From NCBI GenBank assembly GCA_002081555.1, contig KV921129.1, forward strand, positions 1 through 29,224: 29,224 nucleotides of DNA, given 5' to 3'. The notes below the pieces were generated by a model. It made no database searches, was not told the DNA's origin, and saw only the letters and a list, made by a program, of their open reading frames with translations. The DNA comes from Protostelium mycophagum (Eukaryota; Evosea; Variosea; Protosteliida; Protosteliaceae). This document shows, piece by piece, positions 1-8,166 of the stretch. Both the position numbers and the translations under genes were made by a program. How positions within the stretch are numbered: the stretch's first letter is position 1; every line of letters begins with the position of its first letter.

Positions 1-425
1 ACTGTACATGTCAGAAAGACACCTGATGTCAGGTGCTTTGACTCACCCTTCGGCGCCCAGCTGTGCGGCTGTTGGCAATTTTCCAAAGCAATATTTTTTG
101 TGTTCGATCCATTCGGTTTGTTGCAACGGGACCGATCTGTTTTTGTCGACCCTGCTGCAATCAACTATCATCCATGATTGGTGCAGTGATGAGCTTACTT
201 TCTCAGTGTTTGATCGTATCTATTTAAAGCTGCCTCTATCTCAACCTCTGGGATGTGTTGCAATGACACATATCCTTCACCTTTCTGTTGGAGGTAAGTG
301 TTCTGCACCTGAAAGCATCAGAAGGCGTGCAATCGAATACTGGTCAGGTGTGCATACCTGATAATCTTCCACCTGCTCGAAGACATTATTCAAAGTGTAC
401 TTGACTAACTCTGCCTCTTGCATAG
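1..425. other. Left edge, no confident gene
   Basis: An open frame runs from an ATG at 8 to 361 on the plus strand, but its composition (many Cys, Ser, Leu; no motif) is unconvincing. A GAG|GTAAGT donor lies at 288/289 and a TTGCATAG acceptor ends at 425, so 289-425 could be an intron joining an upstream exon to the repeated segment that follows. I recognise no family. Confidence 0.3.
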
Positions 426-691
426 GTGGCATCAGTGGTGTTCACTCTTCTATTCGTAAAGTATGTCTTGGTCATGTTAGTCGCTCTGGTGAGACGGCGT
501 CCGTCCGTCCGGTTTTGGTCTCAGCGCAGATCTGCGACAACAAAGAGCTTGTCACTTTTTTGCTTAGGTGGCATCAGTGGTGTTCACTCTTGTATTCGTA
601 AAGTATGTTTTGGTCATGTTGGTCGCTCTGGTGCTGAAAGGACGGCCGGCCGGTCTTCGGTTTTGGTCTCAGCGCAGATCTGCGACAACAA
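426..691 (+). repeat. Tandem duplication of a possible transmembrane exon
   Basis: Two copies, 426-543 and 568-691, share nearly identical sequence with a spacing of 142 bp. Each is preceded by an acceptor-like TAG (TTGCATAG, TTGCTTAG) and begins GTGGCATCAGTGG. In the frame starting at each GTG both copies encode a hydrophobic helix (VASVVFTL, FVKYVLVMLVALV) followed by a basic stretch and RFWSQRRSATT. Of three substitutions in the first 70 bases, two are silent and one is Leu/Val in this frame, whereas all three change residues in the frame one base over. The copies differ by an in-frame 6-bp indel. This suggests coding duplicates, perhaps alternative exons, though no flanking gene is secure. 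Confidence 0.5.
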
Positions 692-744
692 GCTCTTTTC
701 AATTTCCACAAATCATCACATTAAATCAGATATTAATACCTTCG

Positions 745-1090
745 ATGGGAAATAAAGACTCCAAACAATCACAGCCGATCGACTGCAACAAAAGATGAGA
801 TGAGAGCGCAACAGGCTCTGGCAGCGGAACGTCGAGCTCAAGAGGTTGTTCATTAGATTGTCGCCAAGTCGTCAAGATCTGACAACACATAGAGTCAGAA
901 TCGAGGTGTGCAGAGCGGAAAGGGACAACTAGCGCAAAAACTGCATTCTCCTCAAAATCAATCGGCAGGAACACATCAACGCGAGGATGCAATAGTGGTA
1001 AGTAATGCATGAGAATCAATCCAAGACCATCATTAATTACTAAAGAATGAAATTGATTCATCCTCAGAGCGATTGGAAGAATTAAATCAA
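745..1090 (+). other. Possible small gene fragments, unresolved
   Basis: An ATG at 745 opens MGNKDSKQSQPID, which resembles an N-myristoylation start, but the frame closes at 798. One base over, 782-840 reads TATKDEMRAQQALAAERRAQE, helical in character. Splice-like signals follow: a TAG acceptor at 892, and a GTAAGT donor at 1000 with a CCTCAG acceptor at 1066. No single spliced frame joins the pieces cleanly. They may be a small myristoylated protein, upstream exons of the RasGEF gene, or chance. Confidence 0.2.
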
Positions 1091-1270
1091 ACATTAAAAG
1101 ATAATTTTTGTAATCCTCTTATTCAGCTTCATTGTCTTCTTCTAGCAATATCTTGTTCTGATCTATTTGGTTTTTGGGAAGTTAAAGAAGAGGATATTTT
1201 TTTGGACCAAATTAATATTTGTCGTGCGTTTTGCATCAATCATCATCCGGTCCTGAGACGGCAACGCGAA

Positions 1271-4200
1271 ATGACCTCAAACCCTTCTCAAGGGGGAGGT
1301 CATGTCAACGTCAGGCTCCTCTGTACGTGTGCTTTGGCAGCAGCGGCAGCAGGGACTACATATATATACATGCACAGGTGGTTCAAGCAACAAGCGAGGG
1401 AGAGAAAGAGAATCGAGCGAGAGGCAGCTGAAAATGAAGAGAAGGTGATTCGAGAGAAAGAGAATCGAGCGAGAGGCAGCTGAAAATGAAGAGAAGGTGA
1501 TTCAGAAAAAGTTGGAAAATGAACGTCTTCTGGAAGAGCAGAAACTTCGAATAGCAAAGAATGTTGCCAGGTGAGCTGAGATGATTTCCTGTCTGCATTC
1601 ATCGTGTTTGTGATGTTATTCTGACGTCCGTATGTCTTTATTGATATGTAAATGGATGTGTCACTGATTTAATCGTGTTGCAGATACGAACAGTTTTTGA
1701 AAGAGCAATATGCTGATGATCAAGATGAACAAGGTGAGACCACAGTTCGATTTGATCCAGGGAGCAATAGATCGTTTCTTTTACAGCTTTTATTGTTTCA
1801 GAACTTTCACAAAGACTTATTCTCGTGATAAAGAACGAGATTGAGACCCGAGCGGCACGATATCCACGAAATCATTCCACATTTTCTGATCATGACTATT
1901 CTCAGAAGAGGCTTTGCCCGCTTATCCCTTTGACATCAAGGACACGAGAAACACCATCCAATATTCCACCGATCAGAACACCGGTGTCATCACGATCAAG
2001 GCGGCCATTTCATTTTTTTCCAAGAAAATTATTTGAACATTAAAAATTTTTTTCGTCGAAATTTCAATTTTTTTTCACAGAATTTTCAGGTGCCGGTTTG
2101 ACCAGTGGATTCCTCCTGACTTACCGGAGTTTCACAACTCCGAGGGAGCTCCTCGACCTCCTCATCCTCAGGTACTTTTGGCGGGAAATTTCTCGCCCGT
2201 CAAATCTGACGTGTACACGTCAGATATCACACCCCCGACACCCACTCCGACCCACTTCGCAACGAGAAGTATCGTAGACACATCCACTTACGTGTCTGGT
2301 TCGTCTTAAAGCATTGGGTCGACAATTTCTTTTTCGACTTTGCGGAGGACGAGTTGCTCTTCCGTCTCCGAAATTTCGTGGAAAAAGTGCTCGTTGTAGA
2401 TGAACCAGGGCCTGGGCAATTGATGATGGCGGCCATGGAGAAGCAGAGGGGCAATTTGACCAAAAACACGCACGTCAGGTTCGTTTCGAGATATCTCGTC
2501 ATGATGTCTTGGGATCATTTTTTTACGCTTTTATAAAATTGTGGCAAAAGCGACAAATTCAAATTAAATGTAAAGACCTTTTATCCAATTTGAAATTTCG
2601 GCGGTTGGAAGTCACGGTAACTACCGTGAGCCGACTGGTACTAATGCGCCGAACGTGCCAAGCACGGTTAAAATCGCGGTTATAACCGCGAGCCGGCTGC
2701 TACTACTTGGCGAAAATCATAGTGCGTGAAAATACATTTCTCTGGTGTTTTTTGCATTGTAAATTATTCGTTGCGTTTTTATCTCTCGGTAGTTACCGTG
2801 TAATAACTCGTCACAGGACGATGTCTGATATGCCACCGATACCGTATATTCCACATTTCGAAGGTAAACGTGTTGTAGATGCGTTTGTAGAACTGGAAAT
2901 GATGAATGACAGGGAAATTAACTTTGTTGAGCATCGCGCCCGTCGAACTCGCCAGGTGAAATTTCGTGAAAAATCCATGGAAATTTCTCAACAGTGATTG
3001 TTCTAGAAATTTCTGAGAATTTTTTTGGAAGTTTCTGAGAATTTTCAGGCAGTTGACACTTGCGGAATATGGAATTTTCGCGAAAATTCAACCTAGTGAG
3101 TGTTTGGACCAAAATTGGAGTAAGGACGGTGGGACAAAAGCCCCCAGAATTGTGGCCCTGATCGACCGTTTCAATCTGGTGAGAAGGAGTTGTAGATTGA
3201 CTTTTCCTCGAACTTTCGTCATTTCAGTGTCGGAAAATCTTGTTGTTTGTAAATGGGATTGTAGATTGATAAATCCTAGTGTAGTCGGTGGGTAACATCG
3301 GAGATAGTTACAGAGACAGATCTGAGTAAGAGGGGTCTTCTCATCACTCATTTTATAAGAACCGCGAATGTGAGTAATCTCACTATATCTACAACGATTT
3401 ATTCTTTTCTGATGTTTAATTTGTCAAATTACAACCTGCCAAAACTCATCTCATTCCAGGAATGCAGACTCCTCCAGAACTTCAACTCGATGATGGGAAT
3501 TGTGTCAGGTCTCCTCGGCTCATCTGTCAGCCGTCTACAACGGTCCTGGGACAGAGTCCCCCCAGACTTGCGGGTCATCTTCGACCAACAATTCAGCCAC
3601 ATGTTTGACAGAAATTTCAAGATCATGCGTGACGCCGTGAAACAATCGAACCCACCGTGGTGAGTTTTCTGCGAGATTTCGAGGAGATTTCACTGAAGAG
3701 TTGTAGTCTGCCGTATATTGGGATTTATCTGGCAGATTTGACGTGAGTCGATTTTCTTCTAAATTTAGTATTCTTTTTAAAAATTATTGTGGAATGGAAT
3801 CTCTCTTGAGTTTCTGTATCTACAACTCATTTTACAACGAGTGACATTGTTCAGGTTCATTGAAGATGGAAATGTGAACACAGTCGCAAACGGCAAACTC
3901 ATCAACTTTGAAAAACGGCTCATGATGGCGAGGGTGGGATTTCACTTCCATCTTCTAAACGTCCAGAGTCCACAACAACATGAGATGGTGGCAAAGCCTC
4001 ATCCTCTTCCGAAAATGTTAGTCTGCAGTTTGTGGATGTAGCAATCGCAGATACGGATTTTGGTGACACCTTCTGTGCATCTTTTGAGTGACCGTTCTTA
4101 TTAATTTGCAAAGATACAACACTTTTGGCTCAACATTACCAAAATAAATCCACCACGAAATGAATTCGCGAAGTTCCACCGAACTTTCATTGAAATCTCG

Positions 4201-4365
4201 CAGGTCATCGGTGAATTACGTGTGTACCAACAGAAGTCTTACCGCTTAGAAGTCGTCAGCATAATCCAAGATTTCGTGGAGAGCTCGATGTGCGGGGAGA
4301 GGGTCACCATGTTGAATGACAAAGAAGCACACACGCAGAGTCTACTGAGGGAGCCGAGGCAGTGA
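1271..4365 (+). CDS. Ras guanine nucleotide exchange factor (RasGEF_N + RasGEF), membrane helix and coiled coil at N-terminus
   Basis: Multi-exon gene. The ATG at 1271 begins MTSNPSQGG, a hydrophobic stretch (LLCTCALAAAAAG) and a charged coiled coil (1380-1733). A frame containing LPAYPFDIKDTRN follows. RasGEF_N appears as SGFLLTYRSFTTPRELL (about 2105-2155) and HLRVWFVLKHWVDNFFFDF (about 2285-2340). The catalytic CDC25 domain is spread over short exons: IAPVELARQLTLAEYGIF (2930-3075), DQNWSKDG, RWVTSEIV (3290), LLQNFNSMMGIVSGL (3470), LPYIGIYLADLT (3708-3741), FIEDGNVN (3857), FIEISQVIGELRVYQQKSYR (4180-4250), ending LLREPRQ and TGA. The order matches CDC25-type exchange factors, which load GTP onto Ras/Rap GTPases. 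Intron phases support the joins through the catalytic part. The N-terminus, the joins around 1734-2090, and the 3930-4150 stretch (probably intron) are less certain. Introns are about 40-110 nt except one of about 335 nt (2480-2815). Confidence 0.85.
1400..1503 (+). repeat. Perfect 52-bp tandem duplication forming a GT-AG intron in the RasGEF gene
   Basis: 1400-1451 and 1452-1503 are identical over 52 bases. Read through, the duplication shifts frame (52 is not a multiple of three) and hits a stop at 1481-1483. Each copy contains AAG|GTGATTC, so the GT in copy one (1445) and the AG in copy two (1496) delimit a 52-nt GT-AG intron. Removing it restores a continuous coiled-coil frame (EEK|VIQKKLENERLLEEQ) into the next exon. 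The size fits the other introns here. Confidence 0.7.
2613..2800. repeat. Cluster of palindromic GGTTATAACC-type units inside a RasGEF intron
   Basis: Within the roughly 335-nt intron 2480-2815, CACGGTAACTACCGTGAGCC at 2613 and CGCGGTTATAACCGCGAGCC at 2675 begin two degenerate direct copies of about 40 bp (to about 2653 and 2714). The second starts with a perfect 16-bp palindrome. A third unit, CGGTAGTTACCGTG (2787-2800), is the reverse complement of the first core. They could be a small inverted-repeat element remnant or protein binding sites. Confidence 0.55.
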
Positions 4366-4502
4366 AACAACCGTTTACAACTGTGTAGATCAACATAAAG
4401 AATCATTTTTGAGGTGTATTCGGTCCTTTGTCAAACGTCACGTAGTTCTGTGGATGCTTATGATCACGATCATGATGTCGCTTCCATCTGGAGATCCTTT
4501 AA

Positions 4503-5495
4503 GTGAAGTGCAAAGTGTGTTATTGTATTAATATTGGGGTAACCACGGGCAAACCCGTACGTAACACTATTTCTCCGCCATCAGAAGTCAGAAAAAATCA
4601 AGAAAGACTTCCCTCACCACGGGGAAGCGACATAGAAGGAAATGGAATTCAGCCAGACCAGTGCACCTATATGTACCCTCCCAGGGGGTCCGTCCAGTCT
4701 CTGGCAACTCTGCCCGGAGATCACCAATCACCACGTGCAGCAGATTCTTGTGCGCCCCCGCTCCTTAGAATTGATATTTCATGGGCTCTCGAATTGTTTG
4801 AAAAATGCGTCATGTTGTCATAGAAAGTTGAATGTTCTCCGATTTCGATGTCCGCGCGGCATGAGCTATCATAGAACATGCCAGGTGATCTCCTTAAGGA
4901 GTAACACATGCCAAAATAAAGGCGAATAGTAGGGTCGTAGCTGAGCTTCTCTCAGCACAATGGTCGTCGAACCCAACGGTTCTGTCAGTGTCGGAGATAT
5001 GTTTCGATTATCCGAGAATATTCCCCGCACAACAAGATTGGCTGAACCCCAACCATTTCCAACAACCAACAGAAGCAACAACAAGCATGAGTGCAAGACA
5101 AATCCCTTCAGTGATGAACCTTTTTGGTGATCAGATAGAGGACAGGAGACTGAGTAGCAGGAGCGAGTCCTTCACCTCCTTAGTGCAAGAAGTAGAAAGG
5201 ATGTCTTTCGAATTGAGAAGGTGCGATCACATTTTGATCTTGATCAATCTGACATGTGATCAGTTCAATGGAGAGAAGAGACAAGATGTCCAGTGCGCAG
5301 TCGCTGCCTTCTTCACGGATCAACCAGCGCAAGATGACTCTGTCCTACTCCGCCGACGGCTGGCTGTGTGGTGAGCCTTTAGGTCTTCGACTGTGCACAA
5401 TGCTGACTTGGGACAGGACTCACACCAAAGACGGTCAGAAAAGGCACATTACTGATGAACCACCCTTCATCCACATTGAGCACATAACACGATGA
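4503..5495 (+). CDS. Hypothetical protein, at least two to three exons
   Basis: The clearest part is a frame open from a TAG acceptor near 4932 (RVVAELLSAQWSSN) through SEICFDYPRIFPAQQDW to 5220. A 43-nt GT-AG intron (5221-5263) then joins in phase to a second exon ending at 5495 (SYSADGWLCGEPLGLRL, HITDEPPFIHIEHITR, TGA). The upstream frame 4503-4823 (SPPSEVRKNQERLPSPRG, DISWALELFEK) has protein-like composition and may be the first exon, but its join to 4932 is not resolved. I recognise no domain. The second exon is rich in charged and aromatic residues, the first in Ser and Gln. It sits in the same orientation downstream of the RasGEF gene, whose stop is at 4365. Confidence 0.45.
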
Positions 5496-5869
5496 ACTGC
5501 ACATTCTGATGCTTCTCATCAGCATCATACATAGAGACGGCTTACACTTGTAGTGAAGAGAGAATATATAAATGAATCGAATTTTTGAATTTGCGGTTGT
5601 TATTTTTTTCACACGGCAACTCCTTGATGATGAGAGCAGCCTGACGGCAATCAAGACAACACAGACCTAAAAATCGTGAGGGTCACAAATGTTCACCATA
5701 AAGCTTATGTATCTTTACAGCTCAACCTCTTGCAACACTGATCTCTTTTCACAGAGATTGAAGTACAGAGAAAGAATATGAGGGGGATACAGTCTAGTAT
5801 CAGAGACTATGTTAATCAATTTAGATGTACATTGACAAATTCTACTTCTGGCTGCAACACTTTCCTTGG
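5496..5869. other. Intergenic, nothing recognised
   Basis: A/T-leaning sequence between the unknown gene ending at 5495 and the small minus-strand ORF. Open frames here lack protein-like composition, and I see no RNA gene or element. Confidence 0.5.
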
Positions 5870-5891
5870 TTCAGTTCAGTTCAGTTCAGTT
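5870..5891. repeat. TTCAG microsatellite
   Basis: Four head-to-tail copies of TTCAG followed by a partial copy. It overlaps the C-terminal codons (TELN, stop) of the small minus-strand ORF. Confidence 0.9.
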
Positions 5892-6076
5892 TCTTTATTC
5901 ACACGTAAGTGCTCCTGCTTTACAGCTGTAGCTGCTTCTTCCAAAGACGTGGAACCGGCCTCTGGGCCTTGCCAATCCTGGCTAGGGGGTGGTGTTTTTT
6001 CCACACTTTCCTTGGTTACTTTGGCAAAAAGGTTTTGGATCTCGTTGTTTTTTGCGGAAAAAAGTGAGAGAGGCAT
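5876..6076 (-). CDS. Small hypothetical protein, 66 aa
   Basis: The minus-strand ATG at 6076 opens a 66-codon frame, MPLSLFSAKNNEIQNLFAKV then TPPPSQDWQGPEAG and EEAATAVKQEHLRVNK, ending in the TTCAG repeat. Composition is polar and helical, unlike the neighbouring non-coding sequence. An AATAAA (in GTGAATAAAGAAAC) lies inside the last codons, as at other gene ends in this window. No family is recognised, and it could be part of a longer spliced gene. Confidence 0.35.
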   Translation of the reverse strand: MPLSLFSAKNNEIQNLFAKVTKESVEKTPPPSQDWQGPEAGSTSLEEAATAVKQEHLRVNKETELN

Positions 6077-6137
6077 TTTTCATCAGCCAACATAAAGATA
6101 ACCTTCTTATAACGTTAAACCAGCTCTAACTTTAATA

Positions 6138-6205
6138 ATAGGTTGTCTTCATTCAAAGTCCATCTTTTGTGATAGGTTGTCTTCATTCAAAGTCCATCTT
6201 TTGTG
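6138..6205. repeat. 34-bp perfect tandem duplication
   Basis: 6138-6171 and 6172-6205 are identical (ATAGGTTGTCTTCATTCAAA and following bases). A weaker local repeat follows (ATTCAATCAATCTGTG and GTTCAATTAATCTGTG, about 6213-6252). No coding frame crosses it. Confidence 0.9.
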
Positions 6206-6780
6206 GGGTCTGATTCAATCAATCTGTGCAGTGTCTGGTTCAATTAATCTGTGGATACTTGGGGATTGTGGACCCCTGGTATATTGCAGCCGGAAGTAAA
6301 ATTTGTACAGAGTTAAAATGGAGAGATTATTTGACATTTTTGATCTTAAGATGTCCTAAAAAAGCAGTGAAATTTCAATTTTGACAGTTACTTGTCAAAT
6401 GTAGACATATGATATTATGTAGAGATATCTTATTTGAACCACTATGGCCTGTATAGAAAAAGATTGCTACAGACAATTTAAGTTTTAGACTGTTGAGCAA
6501 GGTCATTCTTCACAAATTTAAATCTTCAGTTATCTCTTTGTAAAATTTATTTAAATTCTATTAAAGAGATGTACAGAAGATGCAAACAGTTTGTAAAAAC
6601 CTTTGTGTCAAAGGCTGATGCCTGTAAAAAAATCAATACAGAAGAGATGCCACCCACCATTGAAGTATCAGAAATTCTCCCTTGATTTCTGGGAAGATTC
6701 TCCGGCCACCTGAACCCCAATTACCCCCGCCCCTTTTCAAATACCAAAGAGGGACTGCTACCACCCAAGATCATCCTTGT
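6206..6780. other. A/T-rich intergenic stretch
   Basis: A/T-rich, with stops in all frames. No tRNA, rRNA or clear repeat beyond 6252. It separates the tandem repeat from the degenerate ubiquitin-like copy. Confidence 0.5.
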
Positions 6781-6814
6781 AGAACTTGAGAGATTACGTC
6801 TGTGCATCAAATTC

Positions 6815-7011
6815 ATGCGTGTAAAGACAATAGAAGTGGACGCAGAGCCGCACAACACGGTGGAAGAATTCAGATCAAGATTGAAGAGAAGAAGTCTCGC
6901 ACTGTCTGTTTTGGCTCTCGCTGCCCTCTGCAGGGGCGGGAGAGGAGGCAATGCTCGAGGAGAGCGGGAGTCTGTCATCGTGACAAGACCATCTTGATCG
7001 TCACGTTTTGA
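6815..7011 (+). pseudogene. Degenerate ubiquitin-like sequence
   Basis: The frame from the ATG at 6815 reads MRVKTIEVDAEPHNTVEEF, close to the ubiquitin start (KTITLEVEPSDTIENVK). The continuation IQIKIEEKK (ubiquitin VKAKIQDKE) is one frame over. The stretch before the TGA at 7009-7011 reads HRDKTILIVTF, like the last beta strand of ubiquitin folds. A 40-nt GT...CTCTGCAG segment (from AAGAA|GTCTCG) could be an intron but does not repair the frames. AATAAA overlaps the stop (7011-7016), as in live genes here. It is either a decayed ubiquitin-like gene or one whose splicing I cannot solve. It lies 450 bp upstream of an intact Ubl gene. Confidence 0.4.
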
Positions 7012-7016
7012 ATAAA

Positions 7017-7464
7017 GAGATGAAATTGACTTCCAATCGTCCAACATTACTCTTGCGCATCAAATGTTCTTTTTTGTTATATTCTGAAGGGTTTGTCGTC
7101 CTCCAATGTTGGATAAAAAACGGAAGAGTAAAACAGCAGGTGCGGCGATCAATTAATGGGTAAAACCGCTCAAAGCGGGACTTTTCGGGTTGCGCCAAGT
7201 GTGCGGATGCGGTAACAACCGTGACAGTCACCCATCTTATTCATTTTCATGCAAGTCCGTCTGAAATACAGAAGTCGACACCCAATCGAGACTCACTTAA
7301 AACGTTAACTAGCGTGTCATCACACGATAAATGACATACTCAGAGAAGCTGCCGATCAACCCATGAGGTTTCTTTACGTATGGTACATGGCACAGGATGA
7401 AACTGTACAAGATCATAATCAAAGCGCTCTACCACACAGCAACAACAACATCACAACTAGCACA
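7017..7464. other. Intergenic region and probable promoter of the Ubl gene
   Basis: No convincing frame. 7190-7220 contains GCGGTAACAACCGTGACAG, resembling the palindromic units in the RasGEF intron (2613-2800). The last 50 bases before the ATG at 7465 are CA-rich (CAACAACAACATCACAACTA), typical of a 5' leader. Confidence 0.4.
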
Positions 7465-7751
7465 ATGGCAATCAAAGTCACCAGCGTCTCTACTGGCGAG
7501 GTACCGGGATACTCACTGTGACTTCTACTCATTACATGCAGGTCTTCCACGTCCAAGCCTCTAACGTTAACGAAATCAAAGGACAAATCTTGTCCCTGAA
7601 GGGAATTCCCACGTACCACCAAAGCATCGCACTTGATGGGCAGACACTCGCAGATGAGTCCGAAGTGAAGGACGGCAGCCAGGTCCAGCTGTCTATGGGG
7701 CTCAGCGGAGGGTGTGGCTTCGGTGCTGGGTGCAAGTGTGAGATCATTTGA
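7465..7751 (+). CDS. Ubiquitin-like protein with Gly/Cys-rich tail and CaaX-like end, 81 aa
   Basis: Two exons: 7465-7500 (MAIKVTSVSTGE), a 41-nt intron (7501-7541, GTACCG to ATGCAG) and 7542-7751. The product has a single ubiquitin fold: IKVTSVSTGEVFHVQA (beta hairpin), VNEIKGQILSLKGIP (helix, with the Lys-Gly-Ile-Pro turn of ubiquitin), YHQSIALDGQTLADES and SQVQLSMGL. Ubiquitin ends Gly-Gly here; this protein continues LSGGCGFGAGCKCEII. The Gly-Gly could be exposed by a protease, or the final CEII may be a CaaX box for prenylation, as in plant membrane-anchored ubiquitin-fold (MUB) proteins. AATAAA follows at 7772. The Ubl fold is confident; the fate of the tail is inference. Confidence 0.8.
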
Positions 7752-7771
7752 AAAACTCACGCAGCCAAACT

Positions 7772-7777
7772 AATAAA
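7772..7777 (+). terminator. Polyadenylation signal AATAAA of the Ubl gene
   Basis: AATAAA begins 21 bases after the TGA (7749-7751), as expected for a short 3' UTR. Confidence 0.6.
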
Positions 7778-7962
7778 GTTTGAATTATGGGATCTTCACT
7801 TAATTCCGATCAATAAATGCAAAATACTGTGAAGTTCAGGGAATTTGCCAAACCGTCCGTTTATCTAAAAGATACTTTTGTTCACTGGTGTTGACAAGCC
7901 GAAAAGTTAAATTTGTGACAGTTGAAAGTTGAAAAAAAAAGTTAAAATAAAAGTTAAAAGTT

Positions 7963-7969
7963 AAAAAAA
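7963..7969 (-). terminator. RNA polymerase III terminator of the tRNA gene
   Basis: A run of seven A on the plus strand (seven T on the tRNA strand) starts three bases beyond the tRNA 3' end. Confidence 0.8.
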
Positions 7970-7972
7970 TTG

Positions 7973-8086
7973 TGCATCCGGTGGGATTCGAACCCACGCA
8001 TTCTTACGAATACCAGAATTCCCGATCAGAAGATGATCTAAGCTTTCGCTTGAGTCTGGCGCCATAACCAACTCGGCCACAGATGC
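7973..8086 (-). tRNA. tRNA-Leu (anticodon CAA) with a 30-nt intron
   Basis: On the minus strand the acceptor stem pairs GCATCTG with CGGATGC. The D arm is GCCGAGTTGGTTATGGC, and the anticodon stem pairs CCAGA with TCTGG around loop CTCAAGT (anticodon at 8050-8052). There is a long variable arm (ATTC, GTAA, GAAT) as in type II tRNAs, and the T arm is GTGGG TTCGAAT CCCAC. A 30-nt intron (8019-8048) sits one base 3' of the anticodon, the canonical nuclear position. tRNA-Leu(CAA) is one of the tRNAs that commonly carry an intron. The internal A and B boxes are intact, so the gene should be functional. Confidence 0.96.
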
Positions 8087-8166
8087 TTGCTGTTCAACGG
8101 CGAACCCCATGCAATAATAATATTATCGTTATACATAAAAAATTCGATTGCCTGAAGATTGGCATC

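Noticed and set aside
726-1094. Minus-strand 122-codon ORF
   Set aside because: No motif, no splice or poly(A) context, and it overlaps plus-strand helical coding-like sequence.
2821-2997. ATG-initiated exon reading MSDMPPIPYIPHFEG as a separate gene start
   Set aside because: It continues in phase through a 49-nt intron into the RasGEF catalytic domain (SIAPVELARQL), so it is an internal exon.
6721-7047. Minus-strand 108-codon ORF
   Set aside because: It is antisense to the ubiquitin-like relic, whose similarity and AATAAA favour the plus strand.
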